64,000 nucleotides of DNA. It comes from JACPPO01 sp965262505. GTDB taxonomy: Bacteria; Acidobacteriota; Vicinamibacteria; Vicinamibacterales; UBA2999. This document shows positions 49,640-58,881 of the stretch, piece by piece. The position numbers and the translations under genes were made by a program. The stretch covers positions 2,790,001-2,854,000 of the forward strand of contig CBDHFM010000030.1 in NCBI GenBank assembly GCA_965262505.1. Direction: 5' to 3'. Numbering within the stretch: the stretch's first letter is position 1; each line of letters begins with the position of its first letter. The notes beneath the pieces were generated by a model. The model worked only from the letters and a program-made list of their open reading frames with translations. It was not told the DNA's origin and did not search any database.

Positions 49640-49900
49640 ATGGGTGATGCAGGAGAAGGGCTCGTCGACGCGGAATCCCGCCTCGCCGAGCGTATGGACG
49701 AACGAGAAGAGGAAAAGAAGAAGGCGCGCAGTACCGCCAGAAGCGACGACCCCGAGCGCGCGCACCAGTGCGAGTCGTGCCGCCTGGCGCGAACCGAGAT
49801 GCAGCGCCAGCTGGAGCTAGCCACGCACCAGGCCCGAAAGCAGCAGCTCAGCGAGGCGATCGCGGAACTCGATCGACGGATCACCCAGCTGTCGAAGTAG
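49640..49900 (+). CDS. Small coiled-coil protein with a CxxC motif
   Basis: 86 residues. Very charged N-terminal half (DEREEEKKKARS), then CESC, then a helix with heptads (MQRQLELATHQARKQQLSEA). No recognised family. It lies 4 bp upstream of the SagB-like gene, so it is probably co-translated with it. It may be a structural or metal-binding accessory protein; unknown. Confidence 0.6.
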   Translation: MGDAGEGLVDAESRLAERMDEREEEKKKARSTARSDDPERAHQCESCRLARTEMQRQLELATHQARKQQLSEAIAELDRRITQLSK

Positions 49901-49904
49901 CTGG

Positions 49905-51578
49905 GTGTTCGCGTTTCGCTACCACGACCAGACGAAGCATCATTTCAATCGCTTTGCGCGGTCGCTCGGTTATCTCGACTGGGCGACCCAGCCGGACCCG
50001 TTCCGGCGGTACGGCGACGCGCCCACCATCGAACTGCCGCGCGGCGCGCTGGCAGACAAAGTGCCGTACGAAGCGTTGTTCGATGGTAGCGCCAGGCCCG
50101 CGCCGGTCGGCGAGCGCTCGATCGGCGAGTTCCTGCGCTGCTCGATGGGGCTGTCGGCGTGGAAGCAGTACGGCGCCTCGCGCTGGGCGCTGCGCGTCAA
50201 CCCGTCGAGCGGCAATCTCCACCCGACCGAGACGTACCTGGTCCGTGAGGGGCGCGTGTACCACTACGCGGCCCGCGACCACGCGCTTGAAGAGCGGGCC
50301 GTCTTCGCCGCCGCCGCCGATGACGCTACCGGTGACGCTACCGATGACGACGGGACGGCTTTCCTGGTGGCGCTGACGTCCATCCACTGGCGCGAGGCGT
50401 GGAAGTACGGCGAGCGCGCGTTCCGGTACTGCCAGCATGATGCCGGGCACGCCATTGGCGCGTTGCGGCTCGCCGCGGCCCTGCTCGGATGGCGCCTCGC
50501 GCTGTTGCCACGGTGGTCCGATGCGCAGCTGTCGACGCTGCTTGGGCTCGATCGCCACGAGGACTACGCAGGCGCGGAGCGGGAAGAGCCTGAGTGCCTG
50601 GCGGTCGTTACCGCAGACGATCCCAGGCGCTGGCTCAAGCGCGATCCGGCGCCTCTTGTCGGGGCGGCGGCGCGCGGGTCCTGGCGCGGCACGGCGAACT
50701 GCCTGAGCGCCGCCCGCACGGAGTGGTCGCTCATCGACGAGGTCGCACAGGCGACACGGTATCCGGGACCGGCGAGGCGGGATGGCGCGTCGGCGTCTGG
50801 TGCGGTGCCTCCGCCCGGGCCTTCCCTCGCACCCTCGCACCCCCACACCCTCGCGCCTCCGCAGCCTCGCTCGCTCGCAAGCCTGGGAGCCCGCTCTGTC
50901 GTGTTGTCGCGCCGCAGCGCCCTGGCCTTCGATGGTCGCGGCGTTCTGGAGCGCGCCGCGTTCTTTTCCATGCTGGACCGCCTGCGCCCGCCCGCGCCTC
51001 CCTGGGACGCGATCGACTGGCCGCCGCAGGTGCACCTCGTGCTGTTCGTGCACCGCGTGCACGGTCTCGTGCCGGGCGTGTACGCCTATCTCCGTGACGA
51101 CGAGGCGCGCGCGGAATGGCAGGAGGCCATGCGGCCGGACTTCCTGTGGGAACCGGTGGCCGCGAACGATCCGAACGATCCGAATGGCTCGAACGAGTCG
51201 AGCGGGTTGTTTCTCCTGGTGCCGATTGATTGCCGCCATATCGCCAATCGCCTGTCGTGCGATCAGGAGATTGCCGCCGACGGGTTCTTCAGCCTGGCGA
51301 TGGTCGCCCGCCTCGAGGCGTCGCTGCGCGAGCGGGGCGAGTGGTTCTACCGGCGATTGTTCTGGGAATGCGGCCTGATCGGGCAGGTGCTGTATCTCGA
51401 AGCCGAAGCGGCCGGGGGGCGCGCGACCGGCATCGGCTGCTTCTACGACGATCCGGTCCACGAGACGCTCGGGCTGACCGGACACGCGTGGCAGAGCCTC
51501 TATCACTTCTCGATGGGTGCGCCGATCGAGGACGGGCGGCTCACGACCGAATCCGGATACCCGTGGGAGGCGGCGTGA
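49905..51578 (+). CDS. SagB/ThcOx-type nitroreductase-fold dehydrogenase
   Basis: 557 residues from a GTG. First nitroreductase domain with SIGEFLRCSMGLSAWKQYGA and RVNPSSGNLHPTETYLV (the flavin site pattern NPSSGNLHPTE of SagB enzymes), HDAGHAIGALRLAAALLGW; a second copy after about residue 325 with VVLSRRSALAFDG. Between them is a Pro/His/Ser-rich linker (APSHPHTLAPPQP). Such FMN enzymes oxidise thiazolines/oxazolines in azole-peptide biosynthesis, but none of the other expected genes (cyclodehydratase, precursor) is nearby, so the role here is unclear. It follows the small coiled-coil gene in one operon. Confidence 0.85.
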   Translation: MFAFRYHDQTKHHFNRFARSLGYLDWATQPDPFRRYGDAPTIELPRGALADKVPYEALFDGSARPAPVGERSIGEFLRCSMGLSAWKQYGASRWALRVNPSSGNLHPTETYLVREGRVYHYAARDHALEERAVFAAAADDATGDATDDDGTAFLVALTSIHWREAWKYGERAFRYCQHDAGHAIGALRLAAALLGWRLALLPRWSDAQLSTLLGLDRHEDYAGAEREEPECLAVVTADDPRRWLKRDPAPLVGAAARGSWRGTANCLSAARTEWSLIDEVAQATRYPGPARRDGASASGAVPPPGPSLAPSHPHTLAPPQPRSLASLGARSVVLSRRSALAFDGRGVLERAAFFSMLDRLRPPAPPWDAIDWPPQVHLVLFVHRVHGLVPGVYAYLRDDEARAEWQEAMRPDFLWEPVAANDPNDPNGSNESSGLFLLVPIDCRHIANRLSCDQEIAADGFFSLAMVARLEASLRERGEWFYRRLFWECGLIGQVLYLEAEAAGGRATGIGCFYDDPVHETLGLTGHAWQSLYHFSMGAPIEDGRLTTESGYPWEAA

Positions 51579-51661
51579 GCGCCGCCGACGTCCTACACGA
51601 TTCGGGGCCCCCGTTCTGCTCGGCGACCCGTCTCACGCTGAAATGTAGCTGACGATACCTG

Positions 51662-52180
51662 TTACGACACAATTGTTGGTCGTTGTTTCGACTGCCCCGC
51701 ATGCGTGCGCCACCAGTCGCACGCCGCATCGCCCAGCTGAGCCCGCAACGTCGGGTCGGTGGAGAGCCTTCGGATCGCCAGTACGAGCGAGTGTTCTTCG
51801 TCTCGTGGATCGATGGATACCACGATCGGCTCGTCCGAGGTGAAGCCGCGGGGTCGCCATGTTTGAGGATCGAGGGCGGGCCAGTCGGCGACGGCTGCCC
51901 CTTCGAGCACGATCACCGGTTTGCCCGCCGCCATCGCGGCCAGGGCCGGCGCCGGGGGCTCATCGGACGACGGCCAGGGCAACGACACGATGACGTCGGC
52001 AGCCTGCAGGAGGCGTTCGGGAGATGCGTCGGCGATGAGCTCTGCCGGGGCACCCGCCTGGCACGCACGTGCCATCGCTCGGCGGACGACATCGAGGCGA
52101 CCGGCCGGGATGGCGCCGAAGGTCACGGGCGGTCCCTGAACTTTCCGCTGAACCGGTAGCACCCCTTGATCCTGTTTCAT
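51662..52180 (-). pseudogene. C-terminal part of a GT-B glycosyltransferase (truncated)
   Basis: 172 residues. The ADVIVSLPWPSSDEPPAPALAAMAAGKPVIVLEG segment followed by LAIRRLSTDPTLRAQLGDAA is the nucleotide-binding C-terminal domain of a GT4-like enzyme, including the spot for the E-x7-E region (degenerate here). The N-terminal acceptor domain (about 170 residues) is absent: the frame starts at 52180, directly before the nuo promoter. Either a remnant or a stand-alone domain. No stop mutations are visible inside. Confidence 0.5.
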
Positions 52181-52205
52181 AGGGCGTAGCGCACGGCGTC
52201 GTGAA

Positions 52206-52234
52206 TTGACCTTTCCACGGGGGTTCTATAGCAT
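52206..52234 (+). promoter_or_regulatory. Candidate sigma-70 promoter of the nuo operon
   Basis: TTGACC at 52206-52211 and TAGCAT at 52229-52234 with a 17-bp spacer (TATAGC two bases upstream gives 15). It is 74 bp upstream of the nuoA ATG and the only such pair in the gap. Confidence 0.5.
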
Positions 52235-52307
52235 GAACTGGTTTGAGAAACTCTTCACAAGCGCTGCACTAACCCCTTTGACCTTTGACCTACGAGAGAC
52301 TGCTTAG

Positions 52308-52703
52308 ATGGACGGCTGGCTTGGCGTAGTCATCATGATCGCGTTGGGTGCAGGGTTTGCCGGCGTCATGATCGGCCTGTCGCTCCTCCTGGGCCCGAAG
52401 AATCCGACTCCCGAAAAACTCGCGCCCTACGAATGCGGCATGCCCGCGGTGGGGGACGCGCGTGAGCGACACTCGGTGAAGTTCTACCTTGTGGCGATGA
52501 TTTTTCTGCTGTTCGACATCGAGATCGCCTTTCTCTACCCGTGGGCGGTCGCGCTGCGCGACCTGGGCTGGGTTGGCTTCGTGCAGCTGGTCACCTTTTT
52601 CCTGATCCTGTCGGTCGGCTACCTCTATGTCTGGCGCAAGGGTGTGCTCGATTGGGGCCCGGCGACGCGTGTGCGGCCCCAGGCGGATCACAAGGCGGCG
52701 TAA
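52308..52703 (+). CDS. nuoA: NADH-quinone oxidoreductase subunit A
   Basis: 131 residues, three transmembrane helices. The loop APYECGMPAVGDARERHSVKFY with its conserved cysteine near the quinone site is diagnostic, followed by FLLFDIEIAFLYPWAVALRDLG with the conserved membrane Asp/Glu. First gene of the complex I operon; nuoB follows at 3 bp. Confidence 0.96.
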   Translation: MDGWLGVVIMIALGAGFAGVMIGLSLLLGPKNPTPEKLAPYECGMPAVGDARERHSVKFYLVAMIFLLFDIEIAFLYPWAVALRDLGWVGFVQLVTFFLILSVGYLYVWRKGVLDWGPATRVRPQADHKAA

Positions 52704-52706
52704 CGC

Positions 52707-53192
<486 letters not shown>

Positions 53193-53206
53193 CGGAATTC
53201 CTGCGG

Positions 53207-53752
53207 ATGGATGCTCCGGCAGTCATTGATGCACTGAGTCCACTCGTATCCGGCGCGGCCTACGAGGCCGGTGCGAGTGTCGATTTCGCGACGATTTATG
53301 TCCCCGCGGATCGTCTCGTGGAAACGTGCACCGCGCTCCGCGACGCCCCTTCCCTCCGCTTCGATGTGCTGCTCGAGGTGACCGCCGCCGACTACCTGCC
53401 CAGGGACCCTCGCTTCGAGGTGGTCTATCACCTCCTGTCGGTGTCACGCCGCCAGCGGCTGCGCCTGAAGGTGCGTGTGGTCGAGACGGGCTTCGTGCCC
53501 ACGGTGCAGGGCGTGTGGCCGTCTGCAGGGTGGCTCGAACGGGAGGTGTGGGACATGTTCGGCATCATCTTCGACGGCCATCCGGACCTGCGCCGTCTGC
53601 TGATGCCTGAGGACTGGGAAGGCCATCCGCAGCGTAAGGACTACCCGGTGCAGATTCGGAAGGCGACGCAGACGTACGAGCCGCTCGAAGTCAGCGAGGC
53701 GGAATTCACGGCGAACCTGGAGCGCGACCGCGTGAGGCGGACAACACACTGA
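53207..53752 (+). CDS. nuoC: NADH-quinone oxidoreductase subunit C
   Basis: 181 residues from the ATG at 53207. The 30-kDa-subunit signature is ERE-VWDMFGIIFDGHPDLRRLLMPEDWEGHP-type (read as EREVWDMFGIIFDGHPDLRR and LLMPEDWEGHPQRKDYP). It forms the peripheral arm with NuoD, separate here (not fused). A longer frame from 53117 only overlaps nuoB. Confidence 0.96.
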   Translation: MDAPAVIDALSPLVSGAAYEAGASVDFATIYVPADRLVETCTALRDAPSLRFDVLLEVTAADYLPRDPRFEVVYHLLSVSRRQRLRLKVRVVETGFVPTVQGVWPSAGWLEREVWDMFGIIFDGHPDLRRLLMPEDWEGHPQRKDYPVQIRKATQTYEPLEVSEAEFTANLERDRVRRTTH

Positions 53753-53817
53753 TGGCTATAGGCCTTGAGCTGCCGGCCTTTGCCGAGCCCTAGAGCCCAG
53801 AGCCAGCAAGAAGCAAG

Positions 53818-54999
53818 ATGGCCGAACTTCGCACGGAAACTATGACGGTGAACATGGGGCCGCAGCATCCCAGCACGCATGGCGTGCTGCGTCTGGTGCT
53901 GGAGCTCGATGGCGAGGTCATCCAATCGGTGAGTCCCACCATCGGCTACCTGCACACGGGCATCGAGAAGACGGCTGAGCAGAAGAAGTGGCAGCAGGTC
54001 ATCCCGCTCGTGGAGCGGATGGACTACCTGGGCGCGCAGTCGAACAGTCTGGCATACGCGCTGAGCGTCGAGAAGCTGCTCGGACTCGAGATGCCGCCGC
54101 GCGTCAGGGACATCCGGGTTCTCATCGCCGAGTTGCAGCGCCTGTCCAGCCATCTGATCTGGCTCGGCACGCATTCGCTGGAACTTGGCGCCGTGTCGAT
54201 GCTCTTTTACGCGATCCGCGAGCGTGAGCTGCTCATGAACATCAACGAGCTGCTCGCTGGCTTCCGGTTCTTCCCGAGCTATATCCGCATCGGAGGCCTC
54301 CGCGAGGACTTGCCGCGCGGGTTCCATGAGGCGGTGAATGCGTTCCTGGACCGGTTCCCCAAGAAGCTCGATGAGTACGAGGGGCTGCTGACGAAGAACG
54401 ACATTTTCCTGCGGCGCACTGAAGGTGTCGGCGTGGTCTCGCAGGAGGACGCGCTGGCCTGGGGCCTGGTGGGACCGATTGCGCGCGCCGCCGGCTCGGA
54501 CTACGACGTGCGCAAGTACTTCCCGTACACTGGCTACGAGACCTACGACTTCGACGTGCCGACGGCGACCGAAGGCGACGTGTTCGCGCGATACCGCGTG
54601 CGCATGCGGGAGATGCGAGAGAGCGTCAGGATCAGCCGGCAGGCGATCGAGCGGATCACGCCGTCGGGCGCGTGGGCGTGCGACGACACGCGCGTGGTGC
54701 CGCCGCCAAAAGACAAGGTTTACACCGAAATGGAAGCGCTGATACAGCACTTCCTGATCTACTCGGAGGGGTTCACGGTTCCGGCCGGCGACGCGTACGT
54801 GCCGGTGGAGGGGCCGCGCGGCGAGCACGGGACGTATGTCGTCTCGAACGGCACGAACCGCCCGTGGCGCGTCAAGATGCGGGCACCTTCCTTCATGGCG
54901 ATTCAGGCGCTACCGACGCTGGTTCAGGGCGGTCTCATTGCCGACGTGGTAGCCGTCATCGGCTCCAGCGATGTCGTGATGGGAGACTGCGACCGGTGA
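53818..54999 (+). CDS. nuoD: NADH-quinone oxidoreductase subunit D
   Basis: 393 residues. NMGPQHPSTHGVLRLVLELDGE, YLHTGIEKTAE, RMDYLGAQSNSLAYAL and the C-terminal GSSDVVMGDCDR mark the 49-kDa subunit that shapes the quinone pocket with NuoB. Histidines in GPQHPSTHG and YLHTG are the quinone-binding residues. nuoE starts at a GTG overlapping the stop (GTGA, 54996-54999). Confidence 0.97.
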   Translation: MAELRTETMTVNMGPQHPSTHGVLRLVLELDGEVIQSVSPTIGYLHTGIEKTAEQKKWQQVIPLVERMDYLGAQSNSLAYALSVEKLLGLEMPPRVRDIRVLIAELQRLSSHLIWLGTHSLELGAVSMLFYAIRERELLMNINELLAGFRFFPSYIRIGGLREDLPRGFHEAVNAFLDRFPKKLDEYEGLLTKNDIFLRRTEGVGVVSQEDALAWGLVGPIARAAGSDYDVRKYFPYTGYETYDFDVPTATEGDVFARYRVRMREMRESVRISRQAIERITPSGAWACDDTRVVPPPKDKVYTEMEALIQHFLIYSEGFTVPAGDAYVPVEGPRGEHGTYVVSNGTNRPWRVKMRAPSFMAIQALPTLVQGGLIADVVAVIGSSDVVMGDCDR

Positions 55000-55616
55000 G
55001 CTTTCATCCAACGATGGAATACGCGCCGGCGAAGTTCCATAAATCGGAACGGCAGCTGGCGGAGCCGGGCGGCGACTTCACGTACACCCCGGAACATCAG
55101 GCGAAGTTCGACGCCAACGTAGCGCGCTATCCGGCCGATCAGCGGAAGTCGGCCATCCTCTACGCGCTGTACCTCGCGCAACGCCAGCAGGGGTATCTCA
55201 CGGCGGCGGCGATGCGCCATGTGGCACAGCAGATCGGCTGCACGGCCTCGGAAGTGGAAGAGGTCGTCTCGTACTACACGATGTTTTTCACCAGGCCGGT
55301 CGGCACGTACGTGCTGAACGTCTGCCGCACGCTGTCGTGCGCGCTGCGCGGCGCCGAGCGCGTGACCGAGGAACTGAGCGCCACGCTCGGGATCAAGCCG
55401 GGAGAGACGGATCCAACCGGCACGTTCACGCTGGTCGAGGTCGAATGTCTGGGCGCCTGCGACCGCGCGCCGGTCGTGATGGTCAACGACGACTGGCACG
55501 AGTGCCTCGCACCAGAGGAGGTGCAGCGGTTCGTGAACGACATCCGCGCGCGAGGGCGGGCGGCATTCACCGGCTGCCACCTGCGCAAGGAGAAGGCCGT
55601 GGGGCCGACATCGTGA
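54996..55616 (+). CDS. nuoE: NADH-quinone oxidoreductase subunit E
   Basis: 206 residues from GTG at 54996 (GGGAG upstream; the later ATG at 55014 has no ribosome site). The [2Fe-2S] N1a cluster ligands are CRTLSC and CLGAC, with GTYVLNVCRT and VECLGACDRAPVVMVND around them. Part of the NADH-oxidising module with NuoF, which begins at an overlapping GTGA. Confidence 0.94.
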   Translation: MSFHPTMEYAPAKFHKSERQLAEPGGDFTYTPEHQAKFDANVARYPADQRKSAILYALYLAQRQQGYLTAAAMRHVAQQIGCTASEVEEVVSYYTMFFTRPVGTYVLNVCRTLSCALRGAERVTEELSATLGIKPGETDPTGTFTLVEVECLGACDRAPVVMVNDDWHECLAPEEVQRFVNDIRARGRAAFTGCHLRKEKAVGPTS

Positions 55617-56926
55617 CGCCCTACGAACCGATTCTGACGCAGTACATCGGCGAGCCGAACTCGTACACGCTCGATTTCTACCTGAAGAATCAGCGCGGCT
55701 ATGAGGGACTGCGCAAGGCGCTGACCCTCAAGCCGAACGACATCATCGATCAGGTCAAGGCGTCGGGATTGCGCGGCCGCGGAGGCGCCGGGTTTCAGAC
55801 CGGCCTGAAGTGGCAGTTCGTCCTCAAGGACACACCGAAGCCGAAGTACATCTGCTGCAACGCCGACGAGAGCGAGCCCGGCACGTTCAAGGACCATGTG
55901 CTGATGGAGCGGAATCCGCACTTGATGATCGAGGGCTGCGCGGTCGCCGCCTACGCCGTCGGCGCCAAGGTTGTCTACATCTACATCCGGGGCGAGTTCT
56001 ACCACGTCCAGGAAATCCTGGAAGCCGAGATCGAGAAGGCGTACGCGGCCGGCTATCTCGGCAAGAACGTTCTCGGGAGCGGATTCGACTGCGACGTCTA
56101 CGTGCACCGCGGCGCGGGCACCTATGAAGCAGGGGAGGAGACGGCGCTCATCGAATCGCTCGAAGGCAAACGCGCGCAGCCCCGGATCAAACCGCCGTTT
56201 CCGGCCGTGGCCGGCCTCTATCAGTGCCCCACCGCGGTCAACAACGTCGAGACGCTGTGCAACGTGCCGCTCATCGTGCTGAACGGCCCGGAGTGGTTTA
56301 CGGGTATCGGGCCCGAGAAGAACGGCGGCCCGAAGCTGTTCTGCATCAGCGGGCACGTGAAGAAGCCTGGCGTCTACGAGACGTCGATGCAGACGACGCT
56401 GCGCGAGCTGATTTACGACCACGCCGGCGGGATGCTCGACGATCGTCCGCTCAAGGCGATCATCCCGGGCGGCTCGTCCGTGCCGCTGCTGTTGCCCGAT
56501 CAGCTCGACACGCCCGCGAGTTTCGATTCCATCCAGAAGGCGGGCTCCCTGCTGGGCTCGGCCGGACTGATTGTCCTCAACGACTCGGTCTGCATGGTCT
56601 GGCTCGCGATGAACCTGCTCCACTTCTACCGTCATGAATCGTGCGGCAAGTGCACGCCGTGCCGCGAGGGGTGCGACTGGCTCTTCAAGTTGCTCGCGCG
56701 GCTCGAGGCCGGGGAGGGGCAGCCCAAGGATCTGGATCTGCTGTTCGGCGTGTCGAACAACATCGTCGGCAAGACGCTGTGCGCCTTCGGCGATGCGGCG
56801 GCCACGCCCGTGCTGTCGACGATGGAGCTGTTCCGCCCGGAGTACGAGGCCCACGTGCGCGAGGGCCGGTGCACGCTGCCTGCCGACTGGCGCGCGACAC
56901 GCCCGGTCTTCGCTGGGGCGCATTGA
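55613..56926 (+). CDS. nuoF: NADH-quinone oxidoreductase subunit F
   Basis: 437 residues from a GTG overlapping the nuoE stop. NADH/FMN site GLRGRGGAGFQTGLKW and NADESEPGTFKD; [4Fe-4S] N3 ligands ESCGKCTPCREG plus LCAFG. Carries the NADH- and FMN-binding site that starts electron flow. In the standard operon nuoG follows; here there is a palindrome (56933-57010) and then nuoH instead. Confidence 0.96.
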   Translation: MTPYEPILTQYIGEPNSYTLDFYLKNQRGYEGLRKALTLKPNDIIDQVKASGLRGRGGAGFQTGLKWQFVLKDTPKPKYICCNADESEPGTFKDHVLMERNPHLMIEGCAVAAYAVGAKVVYIYIRGEFYHVQEILEAEIEKAYAAGYLGKNVLGSGFDCDVYVHRGAGTYEAGEETALIESLEGKRAQPRIKPPFPAVAGLYQCPTAVNNVETLCNVPLIVLNGPEWFTGIGPEKNGGPKLFCISGHVKKPGVYETSMQTTLRELIYDHAGGMLDDRPLKAIIPGGSSVPLLLPDQLDTPASFDSIQKAGSLLGSAGLIVLNDSVCMVWLAMNLLHFYRHESCGKCTPCREGCDWLFKLLARLEAGEGQPKDLDLLFGVSNNIVGKTLCAFGDAAATPVLSTMELFRPEYEAHVREGRCTLPADWRATRPVFAGAH

Positions 56927-56932
56927 TGACTG

Positions 56933-57010
56933 AACCACGAAGAACACGAAGGTCTCGAAGGACACGAATACTGGTTATCGGAATTCGTGATCTTCGTGAC
57001 CTTCGTGGTT
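56933..57010. repeat. Palindrome between nuoF and nuoH
   Basis: A 78-bp inverted repeat: AACCACGAAGAACACGAAGG at the left, ending in the complementary ...CCTTCGTGGTT at the right; the arms are built from CACGAAGG-like 9-mers. It fills the place where nuoG normally lies. It could be a processing or attenuation hairpin, or an insertion scar. Confidence 0.65.
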
Positions 57011-57017
57011 GAGACAG

Positions 57018-58043
57018 ATGGAACTGATATTTTTCGTCCAGCTCGGGATCATCGGGCTCACGTTCTTCATGCTGATCAACGCGTCGGCGATCCTGGTGCT
57101 CGCCGAGCGAAAGATCATGGGGTTCATGCAGCAGCGGTACGGTCCGTATCTCGTCGGACCGCACGGGCTCCTGCAGCCGCTCGCCGACATTATCAAGCTG
57201 CTGATGAAGGAGGAGCTGCGGCCCAAGGGGGCCGACAAGTGGCTCTTCACGCTCGCCCCCGTCCTGTCGATTACCGCGGCGTTCGCGGCGTTCGCCGCCG
57301 TCCCGTGGGGCGCCGAGACGACGCTGTTCGGCCTGCTGGACGAGCCGGTGAAGCTGGGGGTCGCCGATATCAACGTCGGCATCCTCGTGGTCTTTGCGAT
57401 CACGTCGATGGGTGTCTACGGCATCGTCCTGGCCGGGTGGTCGTCCAACAGCAAGTACTCGTTGCTCGGCGGGCTGCGCGCGTCGGCGCAGATGATCAGC
57501 TACGAGCTGTCCTACGCGACGGCGCTGGCGGCCGTGATTCTTCTCGCGGGCTCGTTGTCGCTTCGCGAAGTCGTCGATGGACAGAGCGGCACCTGGCTGG
57601 GATTCATCCCGAGCTGGTACGTCTTCCTCCAGCCGGTCGGCTTCATCATCTACATGATTGCCGGAGTCGCCGAAACCAACCGCGCGCCGTTTGATTTTCC
57701 AGAGGCGGAGCAGGAACTCGTCGCCGGCTACAACACCGAGTACAGCTCGGTGCGGTTCGCCCTGTTTCCCCAGGCCGAATACATCAACATGACGACGATG
57801 GCGGCGGTGGCGACCGATCTGTACCTGGGCGGATGGCACGGCCCGTTCCTGCCGCCGGAGTACGGGTGGATCTGGTTTCTGCTGAAGGTCGGCCTGATCC
57901 TGTTTGCGTACATCTGGGTGCGCTGGACGGTGCCGCGCTACCGGTACGACCAGTTGATGCGGTTCGGGTGGAAGTGGCTGTTCCCTGCGTCGGTGATCAA
58001 CCTGATCGCGACTGCAGCGCTGGTGCTGTATTTCAATGTCTGA
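57018..58043 (+). CDS. nuoH: NADH-quinone oxidoreductase subunit H
   Basis: 341 residues, eight transmembrane helices. ERKIMGFMQQRYGPYLVGPHGLLQPLADIIKLL and AGVAETNRAPFDFPEAEQELVAGYNTEYS are the strongly conserved quinone-chamber segments. The ATG at 57018 is used; a TTG at 57009 lies inside the palindrome. nuoJ overlaps its stop by 8 bp, so no nuoI lies between. Confidence 0.97.
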   Translation: MELIFFVQLGIIGLTFFMLINASAILVLAERKIMGFMQQRYGPYLVGPHGLLQPLADIIKLLMKEELRPKGADKWLFTLAPVLSITAAFAAFAAVPWGAETTLFGLLDEPVKLGVADINVGILVVFAITSMGVYGIVLAGWSSNSKYSLLGGLRASAQMISYELSYATALAAVILLAGSLSLREVVDGQSGTWLGFIPSWYVFLQPVGFIIYMIAGVAETNRAPFDFPEAEQELVAGYNTEYSSVRFALFPQAEYINMTTMAAVATDLYLGGWHGPFLPPEYGWIWFLLKVGLILFAYIWVRWTVPRYRYDQLMRFGWKWLFPASVINLIATAALVLYFNV

Positions 58044-58566
58044 GACGCTGATCTTCTACGCGTTATCCGGGCTCGCGATTGGCGCTTCGGCGTTCGTGGT
58101 CGGTCAGCGCAACCCGATGTACAGCGTCATGATGCTCATCGCGTCGTTCGGCGCACTCGCGGGGCTGTACGTGCAGCTCGATGCCCCCTTCGTCGCCGTG
58201 GCGCAGATCATTGTTTACGCCGGCGCCATCATGGTGCTCTTCCTCTTTGTCGTCATGCTCCTGAACGCGCCCAAGGAGAATGCCGCCGAGTGGGACCAGT
58301 CGCATCCACTCCGTCAGCCGGCCGTCGTCAGGTTCGGCGGGCTGCTGGCGCTGCTGCTCGTCGTACAACTCGCATGGGCGCTCCTGAGCGCACGTGGACT
58401 CGGCGGGCCGGTGGCCGCCCTGGGGGACGCGGAGACGGTCAGTTCGGTGCGCATGCTCGGACGGGTGCTCTTCACCGACTACGTCTTCGCGTTTGAAGCG
58501 ACCTCCATTCTGATCCTGGTGGCCATGGTGGGCGCTGTCGTGCTCGCACGGCGGGAAGGCGACTAG
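58036..58566 (+). CDS. nuoJ: NADH-quinone oxidoreductase subunit J
   Basis: 176 residues, five transmembrane helices. RNPMYSVMMLIASFGALAGLY and QIIVYAGAIMVLFLFVVMLLN are the family hallmarks (the pi-bulge helix region). Overlaps nuoH by 8 bp; followed by nuoK after 2 bp. Confidence 0.95.
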   Translation: MSETLIFYALSGLAIGASAFVVGQRNPMYSVMMLIASFGALAGLYVQLDAPFVAVAQIIVYAGAIMVLFLFVVMLLNAPKENAAEWDQSHPLRQPAVVRFGGLLALLLVVQLAWALLSARGLGGPVAALGDAETVSSVRMLGRVLFTDYVFAFEATSILILVAMVGAVVLARREGD

Positions 58567-58568
58567 CC

Positions 58569-58871
58569 ATGATCCCGTTGAGTCACTACCTGATCGTGTC
58601 GGCGGTACTCTTCGCCATCGGCACGGCCGGCGTTTTCCTGCGGCAAAATCTCATCACGATTCTGCTGTCGATCGAGATCATGCTGAACGCGGTCAACCTG
58701 ACATTCGTCGCGTTTGGCCGCCAGCTGGGCAGCGTCGACGGACAGATCATCGTGTTCTTCGTGATGGCGGTGGCGGCGGCGGAGGCTGCCGTTGGCCTGG
58801 CGATCGTGATCAGCCTCTACCGGCATCGCGAGTCGTTGAATCCTGACGCCTTCGCGTCCCTGAAATGGTGA
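58569..58871 (+). CDS. nuoK: NADH-quinone oxidoreductase subunit K
   Basis: 100 residues, three helices. The two conserved membrane glutamates are in LLSIEIMLNAVNL and AAAEAAVGLAIV. Antiporter-like connection to the NuoL/M/N proton-pumping chain. Confidence 0.96.
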   Translation: MIPLSHYLIVSAVLFAIGTAGVFLRQNLITILLSIEIMLNAVNLTFVAFGRQLGSVDGQIIVFFVMAVAAAEAAVGLAIVISLYRHRESLNPDAFASLKW

Positions 58872-58881
58872 TGAACTCCTC

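Noticed and set aside
57009..57017. TTG at 57009 as the nuoH start
   Set aside because: It lies in the palindrome arm; the ATG at 57018 gives the family N-terminus.
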